DNA of 64,000 nucleotides from Armillaria gallica (lineage: Eukaryota; Basidiomycota; Agaricomycetes; Agaricales; Physalacriaceae), in NCBI GenBank assembly GCA_037576215.1, contig JBANDB010000003.1, forward strand, positions 3,720,001-3,784,000, given 5' to 3'. The notes below the pieces were generated by a model. The model ran no database searches, was not told the origin of the DNA, and saw only the letters and a program-made list of their open reading frames with translations. Below, piece after piece: positions 50,329 through 61,451 of the stretch (positions are counted from its first letter, which is position 1; each line of letters starts with the position of its first letter). The position numbers were made by a program, and so were the translations under genes.

Positions 50329-51459
50329 CTGGATGTGATGTTGAATGAAAATTGTTGGGAGGTATGCGGGTGTAAGAAGCAGGGACGAATGAACCACGGG
50401 TATGCGGCACAAAGCATAGGAAGGCGGACATAGACATCAACATACATAAGGACATACGATATACCATCGTCACGAGAAGGGTTAAGGTCAGAAGGAGTGA
50501 AAAGAAAACAAGAACCATTCGTCAGCAAACTCGTCGGACGGTTTCAGTTGGCTTAGACACTGACGTACCTTTCAACAAGAGCTTTTAGTGTTAGAGAGCA
50601 AGAGAGCTGGAGGAGAGGAAGAAGGGAGAGTTTCAATCTCAAGTAAACGAGACGAAAGAAAAGGAAGATGAAGGAAATTGCCAGAACGTCCCCCGCATAA
50701 AATTTCTGAAAATGTATTACATAAGTAAGGCACGTGGGGGCGTCGGGCCGAGGACGCGTTAAAGTTGCATCCTCAATGTTGATCACAGGTACGTTTAGTA
50801 CCGCTTGTCATCTCTATGTATCACCGACCAGGGGCACCACCTCAACTCCAGAGTCACAAAGACGTCTCAAGACTCTGTTCCATTTCACGGTGGCAAAGGT
50901 ATCTGTGCGTGCACGGTATACCGCATCGCCCGAGCTCGCTGTGAGTCGTGACTGCCATCAATCAAGTTCGTGATTCGCCACATTTGTTCTTGAATGGACA
51001 AAACAAGACTGTAATACATTTCGGAAGATACGGAAAACGGCCTCTATTTCTCAGGACCGATTACAAAATTACATATTCGAATGATAAAATAAATATTACA
51101 GAAGTCCACTAGACAATTGTTGTCGGCCCACTGAAATCAGCACTGAGCCTGTGTATCTTGTGGAGATGGAGTATTATGGCGACACAGTTGATCTCCCGTA
51201 GACACCAAAAGCAATTGTCATTTTCTAAAACGAGCCACGAAAAGAGACAAGAATACATAAAGGTATCCGCCGTAAGAATTACTCAAGTGCCTTCCGCCAG
51301 TTTCGTACAATGAAAAAGGGCGAACCTCTCCCATCTTCAAGGATGTTTCATGTAAACGACACGACAATGTAGAGGGAAACGAAGTTTATGGGATGACCTA
51401 ACCCAAAAATTGAGTATGGATCCCAAAAATGAATGAAGTGACATACCAAAGATACTTGC
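50329..51459. other. Upstream region of Hsp60 and gap
   Basis: The Hsp60 side (50330-50790) holds the promoter and probably a leader. The rest is the 3' flank of the first dioxygenase gene. The minus frames at 50184-50528 and 50553-50786 are not supported by domains or splicing and I left them out. Confidence 0.4.
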
Positions 51460-52736
51460 TTACTCCGCAGGCAGTACAGTCTCCTTCGTACGGTCTCTGA
51501 CTCCTTTAAGAAACGGTACTAACCCAGTGCCACCCGTTCCTACATATTCGACCTCCTTCGAAGCTCTCTTTCTGACCCTATTAGCTGGAACGACGATATA
51601 CAACGTTGCGATGATCAAGTGCGTATCTCGAAATGCTTTCAACGCCAACACTGCGTTATTGTATGCGTCCGTCAGCTCTCGGTCATTCGACTCTTTGATA
51701 AAGTCCCTCAGAGACCGAGGGGTAGATGACAGGCACGCTAGGAACCGTCGATGCTCCCGGGGCATGTAACGCTGCATCCTCCCAAAAAGCGATGGAGTTC
51801 CATTCGTACGATGGTTATTTACCCCCAAGAATATATCCAGTGCATGAATGAGTGTACTCTGACCCGCACTTGGGCCTGAAAGCTCCTTGAATGCCTCGCC
51901 TAAATCACCTGCCAATCCTTGGAACGTCCACTTCCTGGGCAGCGAATCCTCACCGCGCAACCAGGGCCGCACCTGCTGATAGTAGACTTCGGGATCGCAA
52001 TCCTTCCGCAAATCGAGGAGAACCTTCTTAAAGTCGTTGATAAGAATAGTCATGTCCGCTAGCGGCTTGGTGATTTGGGCGGCGGCGGCACTGATAAGAA
52101 TATTGTCTGAAATTTGACGAATGAGGTCTAGTGCTTCGACACCTCGCAGTTCAATGATGGCCGACGCCCGATAAAAGGCTTGTTCGTCAGCTGTCCCGGA
52201 AAATGCGGAAGGAAAGCAGATGTCGCCAGTGGAATCCGTCGTCCAGTTGTATAAGACTAAATCAGAGTATGTGATCACGGGTGGTAGATCAAGGACGTTA
52301 GAGACGTGCGCTAGTGGGACAGCCAACGATGGCGGTATATAGATGGCGGATTCTGGAGGTAATGTATGCACGTAAAAGTGTAGGATGAACGATAGGACAT
52401 GATGGGCACGTCTAAGAGCTGGAACTGAATTGTCTAGCGCGGTAGCCGACAGCAGAGGCGCCTATTGAAAGTGAATCAGGATGGACACGAGAGTTGAAAA
52501 GGCAAAGAGATACCTCATACCTCACAGACGCAATCGCGCCATCGAGCAGACTCCGTCAATGTTGACTCGGAGCAAGCAGCATTCTCGCCCAGAACGAGCT
52601 TTCGTTCCATGGCATCCTCCAGTAGGTCTTCCCATGCTTTCCATTCGCCTGCGAGATGAAAATGGGGCTGACCGCCAAGAAAGCCAGTGTCAGGAGATAT
52701 GTCAAAGTCCTCCAAGCGAATCAGGGAGGTGTCCAT
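51460..52736 (-). CDS. Indoleamine 2,3-dioxygenase, paralogue A
   Basis: This heme enzyme opens the indole ring of tryptophan to N-formylkynurenine, first step of the kynurenine route to NAD. Two exons (52736-52521, 52461-51460) give about 405 residues. Family marks: LPPVITYSDLVLYNW, the distal-side ELRGVEALDLIRQ helix, the FKELSGPSAGQSTLIHALD block, RYMPREHRRFL, the helix with the likely proximal heme His (FRDTHLIIATLYIV), and the GTGGTGLVPFLKGVRDRT loop. The downstream start at 52736 is the first ATG; the frame is also open to a GTG six bases earlier. A TATA-like site lies about 40 bp upstream. A second copy lies at 55570-57112. Cytosolic location is expected, since no signal is seen. Confidence 0.93.
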
Positions 52737-52772
52737 GGCCACAGTACGGTCATTTCGAAGCAGAAATGCTGG

Positions 52773-52779
52773 TTTTATA
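52773..52779 (-). promoter_or_regulatory. TATA-like box of IDO paralogue A
   Basis: On the minus strand TATAAAA lies 37-43 bp before the ATG at 52736. The spacing resembles the TATA-like sites before the Old Yellow Enzyme and GATA-like genes. It is supported by sequence and distance only. Confidence 0.35.
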
Positions 52780-53647
52780 ACGTTTCAAATGTGAGACGGC
52801 CGGGTCTTACCCGACGAAGGATGCCTATTTCCCATTTGACGTACATATGATTTTCATCAAGGCTAGGTAAGCTCCTGAAGAGTTCTCGTGACATTACGTT
52901 GGAACAGGATGTGACTGTAAGGACCACCCCAAGACTATGACAAGAAATCTCCCACAGAGTTGTCGCCTCATGGAAAAGTGGTAGAGGAATCCGAAGTAGT
53001 TCGCGCAGAATGTAATTAGAAGGAAATCAAGCCTGATTTGCATTTCGACTTCACTTGGGGGGGGGCAGGACCCTCGAGTTTCATCAGCATCATGTTCGTC
53101 AAGCATTACTCTGCGGCTACTACCGAAGACGACACATTTTAGTAGAGAATAACTTGATGGAATATGCAATAGATTAGCACCGTGGTATGTGCTAAATGCA
53201 GATTCGACTGACCAAGGAAGGGGTCCGTGCGTATTGTTATCGCCAGAAGCCTTTGCACAAATAGCGCAGCCCTTTATAAGCTTTTTTTTCGCTCTCGACC
53301 ATCTGTCTTGAACCACGACGACAATCGACCTATTTGTCCAATACATCTGTCCTTCATTTCTTGTCACCTATATTCAACACCCTCTTTACCTTCTTCTGGC
53401 CACTTTCTGCCCAAACAGCGCTTTTACGCCTCCACGCTAGTTTGGTTCTGGTGATGCGCCTATAGTCACGTCCTCCGTTCGCCTAATCAACGAATGGATG
53501 GCGAGTAATGACCGGATATTCGGGGTGATAGTTGATGACTCTGGAGAACTATACCGGATTACTTGCCTACATTCATATGTAGTACTGCGATAAATTTTTG
53601 ATTTTTGTTCATAATATGTTTGCGAAACAGCGAGTTTGGGATAATGA
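52780..53647. other. Gap between IDO-A and PIG-X-like gene
   Basis: A minus frame at 52894-53367 (157 codons) is open, but its composition is mixed and no family is recognised. A TTTATAAG sequence on the plus strand near 53274 has no gene behind it. I support no gene here. Confidence 0.4.
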
Positions 53648-54337
53648 TTATGAAGACTTTGGATGATTCGTGTAACCCAAACGAAGGGTAGTTTTGTATA
53701 AGGTATAGACGAGGTAGGCGAAGCACAGCAGAATGGTAACTGCACTACCCAGTTCAACCTGAGAAGTGTCGTCAGGCCTACCAACTGGTGCTTGGATGTG
53801 AAAGACGGCGTCTGAAGTAAGTGAAGGCGAGAGACGCAATATATTCGACTGACGAAAGAAAGCTGTGAATTCCTCGGGTATATACGATCCAGCATCGGAA
53901 TCAGCGCGACCCTCTGAGGCAAGTTTAGGACGCGACCATGGGTTTGGCACTACATACGCACCACAAATCATGTATCCTTCCGGCACAGAAACATCTACCG
54001 CTTGGAAACCATCTACGCTGACATCGCCGTATCGCAGGTGCAACGGAATTTGGAGTGAACCGTCCTTTACGGCTCTGCGCGATACATTCACGAAGACGTG
54101 CGAGTTGGTTGGTCCAATGGCAGAGACAGGTAGTTCCAGGTTGGACGGGCCTGCATGACGAAATGTGTAGGAGTCCTTGTAGTTGGCAAGCTCATATGGA
54201 TCCACAAAAACGAGAGGTGGAAGGGTGAGCAGAAGAAAGAGAGAGCATGAAAGCTCTACGCTGATGCCATGGAAGCTGGTGGTCACGGTAGGGTGAAACC
54301 CGTACGACGGGTGGATGGTTGATGAAAGGGAGGCCAT
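53648..54337 (-). CDS. PIG-X/Pbn1-like GPI mannosyltransferase I subunit
   Basis: A single exon of 229 residues. PIG-X/Pbn1 proteins stabilise the first GPI mannosyltransferase (PIG-M/Gpi14) in the ER membrane. Features: MASLSSTIHPSYGFHPTVTT at the start, a luminal region with CSLFLLLTLPPLVFVDPYEL, the family-like LELPV and IPLHLRYGDVS blocks, and a C-terminal membrane segment (VELGSAVTILLCFAYLVYTL) with a short basic tail. The match is by motif memory (HPRYG-like and PLHLRY), so the name is moderately sure. An earlier in-frame ATG at 54394 would overlap the divergent gene's coding start at 54374; I chose 54337, which leaves 36 bp between the two ATGs. Confidence 0.75.
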   Translation of the reverse strand: MASLSSTIHPSYGFHPTVTTSFHGISVELSCSLFLLLTLPPLVFVDPYELANYKDSYTFRHAGPSNLELPVSAIGPTNSHVFVNVSRRAVKDGSLQIPLHLRYGDVSVDGFQAVDVSVPEGYMICGAYVVPNPWSRPKLASEGRADSDAGSYIPEEFTAFFRQSNILRLSPSLTSDAVFHIQAPVGRPDDTSQVELGSAVTILLCFAYLVYTLYKTTLRLGYTNHPKSS

Positions 54338-54373
54338 GGTGGCTGTGCGAACGCGACTTTCCCTCCTACCAGC

Positions 54374-55442
54374 ATGGTTTCTTCCTTCACCCATTTCGCC
54401 TTCTTGTTTTCTCCCTTTTTCTTGGCAGGCAGTGTTCTCGGATCTGGTGCTAATTGCTCAAGTTCTCGCGACCATGTGGATCCAGTCTCTCTCAAGTTCA
54501 TCTCTGAATGCTCCTACATGACCTACTGCTCGGCAGCACAAAACGGAACATGCCTTCCTAGGCTCTGTCGACGCGACGAATTTCCCTTTGGATACTCTGA
54601 ACAAGATGTCCTTCCGCCTCTGTGCTATGCTGGAACTTTTTGTCCCGACGAAGGAAACGGGTGTTGGCCGCTGGTGGCTGTTGGAGGCGCATGCCAGCTA
54701 AACAGGGACGAGCAGTGCGCCCCGCCAGTTCTTTGGGCAGACCCTACATCTGATACGGATGGTTCTCTCTGTTTGAAGTCAACATGCATGTTCGTCGACT
54801 AATTTTTAATTGATAATTACTGATGCTTTGAAGGTACACCAATGGGACCCTCGGACAGCCCTGCATCGCGGAGAACACTACTTACCAGGATAATTTCAAC
54901 GGACAGCAATATACCAACACAATAATCAGAGACAACTGCAAGGCTCCTGATTACTACTGCGGCCAAGCCAGTACGGTCTGCGAAGCCGCTAGGGCTCTTC
55001 GATATCCTTGTCAAGCGCATGAAGAATGTGTCTCGGTATGTCTTGTAGACATAGATGGAGCGCTTACTATATTTCAATAGAGAAACTGTGCTCGAGGATT
55101 TTGTGCCGATCCGCCTGAGGCTCCCTTGAAAATACAGTCTTGGCAATACGCTCTAACGGCCATATGTATCATCGGAAGTGAGTGCCTTTATAGTTTCCAT
55201 GGGTCCTATTATAAGCTCCATAATAGTCCTTGTTGTCACAGTCATGCTGCTTGCTCTTGTTCATAAGCGTAATCGTTTGCAGCATTATAGAGAACTGCGA
55301 GAGTACTACGATGAACAATTGGGGTCAGTGGAAGCTGTTTCCGGTGTTGAAATTTAATACTCATTTCCTTAGCCTTCGCCGTGCTATAATCTCTCTGCAT
55401 TCTTCCGCTGCATCTGAAGTGTATTCAGACAAGACACTGTAG
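54374..55442 (+). CDS. Cys-rich single-pass membrane protein
   Basis: Five exons (54374-54789, 54834-55035, 55081-55177, 55242-55323, 55373-55442) give about 288 residues. A signal peptide (MVSSFTHFAFLFSPFFLAGS) is followed by a luminal or outer region with about 22 Cys, in patterns such as CLPRLCRRDEFPFGY, CYAGTFCPDEGNGC and HEECVSRNCARGFCAD. A hydrophobic segment (ALTAICIIGMLLALV) and a short charged cytoplasmic tail (HKRNRLQHYRELREYYDEQL) end it. I know similar uncharacterised Agaricomycete proteins but no function. The donor after exon 1 is GTTCGT. Its ATG lies 36 bp from the ATG of the divergent PIG-X-like gene, and both sit between the two dioxygenase paralogues. Confidence 0.78.
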
Positions 55443-55569
55443 CCTTTTCCACATATACTTGTCCTCTGTCACCTCGATATCAGATCTGGCATAAAAGCGC
55501 TAATACATGTTTCTTCTTTCTATTCCCTGGTAAGCTGTCTACACGCGGCAGGTCGCTACACGCCTATGG

Positions 55570-57112
55570 CTATGAATCTGCTAGTGTTTCAACATTCAAT
55601 AGAGCCCCTGCTGTACTGTCTCTGACATCCTTCAGGAATTTCGCAAGTTCAGTTCCTCCGGTCCCTTTCAGCGGTGTCTCGCTCTCCTGCTGGCTTCTAG
55701 CGCGACCAGCGGGGCCGATGATGTAGAGTGTCACGATAATTATGTGAGCGTCCCGGAAAGTCTTCAATGACCCAACAGCCTCATTATATGCCTCCAGTAG
55801 CTTTTGGTCTCCTCCACCCATCACAATATCTCTCAGCGGTCGCGGGTTATTGGAAAGATGATTCAAGAAGTGTCGGTGATGGCGCGGCATGTATGATTGC
55901 ATCCGGCTGAGGAATGCCTTTTTCACTGATATGTCACCGGATCCTTCGCCTGTTATGTCTGATGAATGGGAGTAGCGATCCACACCGAGGAAGATATCCA
56001 AAGCATGCACGAGCGAGCTCTGGCCTGCACTGGGGCCGGAAAGCTCGGAAGGATAGGCTATATCTAACTCGTCCAGACCCTCAAAGATCCACTCACGCTT
56101 CTGAGGATCCGAATCAGCGCCTTTGAACCATGGACGGATGTCGTGATAGAACACTTCTGGATTGCAGCCCTCGCGAACGGAAAGGAGAAGGACTTTAAGC
56201 TCGTCAATGACTGTCGATAGGCGATGCAAGAATCCGGTAATACGCCGCATAGCGATGTCGTCCCCTACGAAAGCTTCGTCCATGGTGGCCCGCATCAGTT
56301 CCAGCGCTTCCACGCCACGCAACTCCATACGAGCAGAGGTAAGATAAAATTCTTGCTCGTCATTTGTATTAGTGAAAAGACTTTGACTGCGAAGGTTGTC
56401 CAATGCCGGAACGGGAGACTCGGAGGGAGTTTTGAGGTCCCAGTTGTATAGGACATCATCGGAGTATGTGAGAACGGGAGGGAGCTGGAGCTGAGCAGAG
56501 ATTTTCAGAAGGGGTATCGTGATGGGTCTAGGTATTACGATGGATGCATTTGGGGGAAGCGAGTGTATATAGAAATGCATGATCCATGCTAGGACATGTC
56601 GACCACGTCGGAGCATAACCTCGGATGTCTTCAGATCATCAATCGGAAGCAAGGGAAGCTTAATGAAACAAGTCATTATGGGGATGCGGTAAAATAGGTC
56701 GGCAACTTGCATTACGGATTCGGGACCGCCAGGTTTCCGAGACGCGACTTTGAGCATCCGTGAGTCCTGGCCTGTCCCCCAATTGAAGCTCAGATTCCTG
56801 CGCTTCCTGAAATATAGCCTCCCAGGGTTCCCACTGCCCCGGAAGTCGCGCCAAAGGGGGGTGAGGGGGCATGAAACCAGTCCGATTGTCTACGTCAAAA
56901 TCATGGGCCGCAAGTGTGGTGGTATCAACAACTCCACCCGGTGATCCAATTAATATGTCAGGACGAGGAAGAGAGAGGAAATGGTCTGCGGGGAGATGAT
57001 CCATAGCGAAATTATCGATGAGGTATGGATGAGAATAGCAGTGTAATCTGGGGGGATCGGTGATGAAAAATGGTGACTTCTCTGCCGGTGTAGCAGGCCT
57101 TAGGAAAACCAT
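55570..57112 (-). CDS. Indoleamine 2,3-dioxygenase, paralogue B
   Basis: Second tryptophan-opening heme dioxygenase in the window. Two exons (57112-56711, 56658-55570) give about 496 residues, longer than paralogue A by an N-terminal extension of about 60 residues (MVFLRPATPAEKSPFF...). Shared marks: LPPVLTYSDDVLYNWD, RMELRGVEALELM, ELSGPSAGQSSLVHALDIFL, YMPRHHRHFL, FRDAHIIIVTLYIIGP with the likely heme His, and GTGGTELAKFLKDVRD. The single intron (56710-56659, 52 nt) has no usable GT donor: GT choices break the frame or drop the W-R motif. A GC donor, AAT|GCAAGT, with ATTAAG acceptor keeps both. An internal ATG at about 57004 (MDHLPADHFL) aligns better with the start of paralogue A and may be the true start. 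Divergence between copies suggests an old duplication with possibly different kinetics. Confidence 0.9.
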
Positions 57113-60037
57113 GGGTTCACTCGGAGTAAAGTGTAAAGGGAAAGAAAACCTACAGCAGTGTCCTTCTTACTCTCCGAGTCTGACGAAGCAGGCAAAGAGC
57201 GTAGGGTAAGAAACGGAATTTCACAAAAAGGGGTTTATAATACGCCTTGCCGCGGGGTGCCGCGTGATATCATTTCGGACCATCGGTCTAGACTAAGAGT
57301 GCATTATGCAGTTTCGCTGCGTCCGTCTTATTCAGCCAATATCGAGTTAATGGCGTCTAGTCGTTTACAGGGTAGAACAGCAGATGGGACACCGAGAATC
57401 TCGATAAGTGTGTCCGTAATCTAATCAAAACCGTCCGTTAATATCCGACAGGTGGCTGTGATGCAGCGGGGAGAAAGGGGCTAAAGGGGGTATCGGCGGT
57501 AGCGCAAAGAAAAGGCACGAAGATAGTACCTACAAGTACCTATCTACAAAAATCTACAAAGCGGTAATTACAGTCTCGTATCAGAAATTTGCGCCACGTC
57601 ATGGACTAGTCACGGACAGCCTACCTTCGCGGCATTGGCAGGAGTTATTTCATCAGACCCTTCAGATTCCTTCATTGTTCTCCATCTTGAACTTTTGAAC
57701 CTCCCAACGTGACAGCGAATTTGAAGTTCGGTTAACCTGCGGCGAGAGCTGATGCGTCGGTAGTGGTGCGTTGTCTAACCGAAATTAAGCCTATGTTGGT
57801 ACCATGACAGAACAATGGTGGTGCATTGACCTATTATACAGCTTCTCCATAGACGCGTCATGGAATAACAAATTTTTGGGCAGATGCCAAACCAGAACAA
57901 GGGTGGGATTATGAGTACCGCCGTATGTGGATTCTCAAACTGCGTCGTCCCTTTACTGGAAGTAGGAATGGAAGGATTTTACAGCACATGAAGTTTTTAC
58001 AGCGCATAAATGGTACCTACAATGCGATCTTATCTCCAACTTCCAATCCGAAGATATGATGCCCGGAGAATCTTGATATGCTAGGATTGGTTCACGAAGA
58101 CTGTCATCGAGCATCATCAGATATCATACAGACTGAGACGACATCGAGGAAACATGATATGTCGTACATGTGTCGGTTCTGTACTGAAGTCAAACTGACC
58201 CACCAACTTCGTCGCTAGACCGTAAGCACCGTGATATTGCATCTAACAGCTTCCCGGCGAATGTGGAGCACAGAGTCTGGACCTGTGCAAGGATTAGATT
58301 GTGAGATAAAGACAGAAGGTTCTGAATCCATTGATCATTTAAACTTTCGTAGTCCGGTTCCGCTAGTTTCCGGCCGGTTGATCTCCACAAGTTGGTAAGA
58401 GGAGCAATGCCTCGCAGTCGAAGGGTTCTCTCTCGTAAAGGTGTGGAGAAACCAGTGCAAAAAGTCACTTGAGCGAACGGTCAGTCAAGAAACTCGGAGC
58501 CTGCTGTTCAATTTTAACGTATTGATAAACACCCTGAGCGCCGAGGTACAGACCGCAACAAACCCGCTACACACATCGGACCCACGAAAGGATGTTCTCA
58601 AGCTTCAAATGACAGCTGATCCACAGCTATTTGATTCCTCACAGCATTTGAAACAGCACTTCCTCAGAAACTCCGGCCAATCAATTGAAGTCCCTGTAAC
58701 CGCCAGCTCGTTAAAGTAATGGTATCGTTGGGCCTCGTTTTTATCAGCAAGTAATCACTCCGCCAATCTCGCAGAGACAGCAACGAGGCGTTTTGCAGCA
58801 TCATCTGATGATAAGTCAGAAATAGGACAAAGGGACCGACTGAAGAGGAGTAATGATGAATGAAGGGGGCAGCGGCGCCTGGTGAGCTTCGCGCGAGATG
58901 GTTTCAGCTAACGGTCCGAGAAAGATGAGTAAACATCCCGGACGAGTATAGTATCGGGAAGATACACGTGCGCGTAAAACGAGGCCGGCTCAGACGCGAA
59001 ATAGCCTAGAAGAGTTGGTAGGTCCACGACCAAGCTCTCGAGTCTCGACTAGCGACAGTGAGTGTCCAGGTGCACGGAAGACAGAGTTTCCTAGTCAGGA
59101 GAGGAAGGTGAGAACCTGATGAGCTGGATCGTACCCGAATCCAATGGGGTAGTTTAAAAAACGCGAATGTATACTGGCTGATCGATGGTCCGTCGGACCT
59201 ATCTGGAGGCTCCAAGTTCGTCCGACAGCCTGGCACACACGGCAGGTAATCGGGATGGTTAAGGGGGGCGAGGTAACCATTTGAAAGGGAGTCAAAGAAA
59301 GTAAAGGAAACAAGGTCAATTAGAGATGAATACGGGGAGTAGAAGGAAGGGAAGACGTCAACAAAGGAATGTTTTTAAACATCCCACGTGTTCAGGGAGC
59401 AAACCATGAGGCATTCGGGAGAACTGGAAGCGGATCCAACGGTAGAATTCATCGCGAGCAGATCAAGACCGACCGGACATATTTAATGACGCATCGGACC
59501 ACACCAGGAGGTGAAGGACAATGGGGGTCGCCAACGGAACGATTCGCAGGGGCATCCAAGTTAGTCGATTGCTTTGAGCGGGTTTAATTGGGGTAATGTG
59601 AAAGAGACTCGAATACGTCTACACCAATTGTGCTTGGATTGTAGGCTAATTGAGGCTAATTGTTGGAGTGTCGAGCAGACAATTTGGTAAAGGGCGGTTA
59701 TTGTGTCAGTGGCCGAAAGAGGCAGGTGAGAAAAATGATTGTTTTTTGTCTTTGTGTATGTCGTGATGCTTCGAACGGGCTGTATTGTCTTAGCATTCTG
59801 GAAGCATCTGCACTTACCGGTCTGTATCAGCGCGTATCTCCAATGTCTCAAACAACAAAAAGAATTTCAGCCCCGGCCACCCTTTTGGTTACTTTTTTGT
59901 TCTCCACCTCGATCTATTACCCCTCCAGCTATCCTCCCAACTTGGACACGACTATCCCATCCGCCTATATAATCTCTACCTGCAGCCATGGTTTTCAGTG
60001 AGTCACATACTCAGTCGTACCAGTCGCCTTCTCAGCC
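57113..60037. other. Gene-poor gap, weak open frames only
   Basis: About 2.9 kb without a supported gene. Two overlapping frames on opposite strands (58190-58468 minus, 58441-58719 plus) both have protein-like composition, for example GIAPLTNLWRSTGRKLAEPD on minus and SAEVQTATNPLHTSDPRKDV on plus. I cannot decide which, if either, is real and see no family. The right end holds the MYND promoter. Confidence 0.45.
59966..59972 (+). promoter_or_regulatory. TATA-like box of the MYND gene
   Basis: TATATAA lies 66-72 bp before the ATG at 60038. An earlier ATG at 59988 lies only about 16 bp after it, which argues that 60038 is the main start. Confidence 0.4.
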
Positions 60038-60927
60038 ATGCCTCACTACTCTCAGCCCGCTGCTGCCAACTACAACACCCCCCCTACTCACCATCAAAAG
60101 GCCCGTGGCTATCGTATGTGTGACCAGTGTCGTGCTGCCGAGTCCCCTGCTGGTCCCAAGTTTCGGCTATGCGGAGGCTGCGTATGTCGTCTGTATTTCT
60201 CCGTATGTTTCCTGCTGACCTTGTCATCTGCACTTTAGCTCGTAACACAATACTGCGTATGTCTTCGGTTAATACCGGACCATATATCATGCTGAACGTC
60301 TCCTTCTAGTCTCCGGAATGCCAGAAGATCCACTGGCCGACGCACAAACCTATATGTCAGCATACCGCTGGCCAAATATCATCCACGAAGCAGGCCGCTG
60401 CCGCATACGGCGAGGAAAACATTGCCCGCAATCTGCGGAAGTTCACTTCCGCCCACAGCGCTTTGTTTGGATGGGCTGGGTTCCAAGCGCTACAGCTAAA
60501 ACGGCTTCCATCCAACATCCGACAAAGCTGTCTCCTTCTCGAACTTTCCCCCCGGAGCCATAGCGAGTCTCATCGCCGGTGAGTCACCCTTATCTTCTCC
60601 GTACCGTCGGACCAAGGCTGATTGTTCACTCTTGATGCTAGGTTCTCTGTTTCCAACGCTCACATCGTCCCACGGTCGTACATCCGCGACCCCCTCGTGA
60701 TATCCGATATTCAGCGGCGAGAAGATCGCTGTCGTCACGGTGGGGGTATTGGCTGTCTTGTGGTCATCATCCAATGCGGCAGTGTCAGCCAAGTGATGCC
60801 TGTCGAAGTCGACCCCCCTTCGAAAATATCTTGGGATACACGAGGGGACTGGCTAGACACGGTCAACCATTTCGTCGAGTCGGGTAGGACAGATTTCCAG
60901 CCGATATCAACAACATCCCGAGGGTGA
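60038..60927 (+). CDS. MYND zinc finger protein
   Basis: Four exons (60038-60181, 60239-60256, 60310-60578, 60642-60927) give about 238 residues. The MYND finger spans exons 1-3: CDQCRAAES...LCGGC, then QYCSPECQKIHWPTHKPIC, giving the full set of Cys and His that bind two zinc ions and contact proline-rich partners. The second exon is only 18 nt (LVTQYC). The finger is followed by a region seen in many basidiomycete MYND proteins (NLRKFTSAHSALFGWAGFQA). The C-terminus is uncertain: the TGA at 60925-60927 overlaps a GT donor (GAGG|GTGAGC), and a further exon near 60975 would add a few residues. An upstream ATG at 59988 with a 38-nt intron would add four residues. The role is unknown; protein-protein contact is likely. 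Confidence 0.8.
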
Positions 60928-61451
60928 GCTTTATTTCTGCTGCCGTCTTCATACGAAATTCATCGATGATGCAGGGTGTATTATGGTTGAGCCAGGAGCG
61001 TCTCTTTCGCAACTTTCGTTTCGTTTTCGGCGTCTAGATCTACTACAGCGCCTTTTCCATGACACTTGTGCCCCATCGACGCATTTGCCTTGTATTATCA
61101 TCATGGCGCGGGCGGATACCTTACTTATGAGCCTTGTTGTTTATTTATTCTAATTTCGGCCTCGTTTGCATACGGTATACCCCCAGTCATCATAGCTTTC
61201 GTATTCACTGTACTGTTGTCTTATTAGTTCCGCTTTAAATCATGATTCACAAACGCATAGATATGCCATCATAAGTTCGGATAAGGAGTTTGTGCCATGT
61301 TGCGGTGAAGTTTACTCGACGTGATTAACATTGAGAAGGAAGGCCAAAATTTTCTGCTATTGTGCCGCCGGCACATAAAGTTCGCTTAGTCAGGTCCCCA
61401 CCTCTTGCGGTTTGTCCAAAACATCGACCACCACGAGTAGAGTTTTGATCC
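60928..61451. other. Gap between MYND and Ypi1 genes
   Basis: This gap holds the 3' end of the MYND gene, possibly a last short exon near 60975-61040, and the promoter of the PP1 inhibitor gene. No other open frame is supported. Confidence 0.4.

Noticed and set aside
53268..53280. TTTATAAG TATA-like site on the plus strand
   Set aside because: No plus-strand gene begins within 1 kb downstream; likely chance.
52894..53367. 157-codon minus-strand open frame
   Set aside because: No family, no splice partner, mixed composition, and it lies in the upstream flank of the dioxygenase gene.
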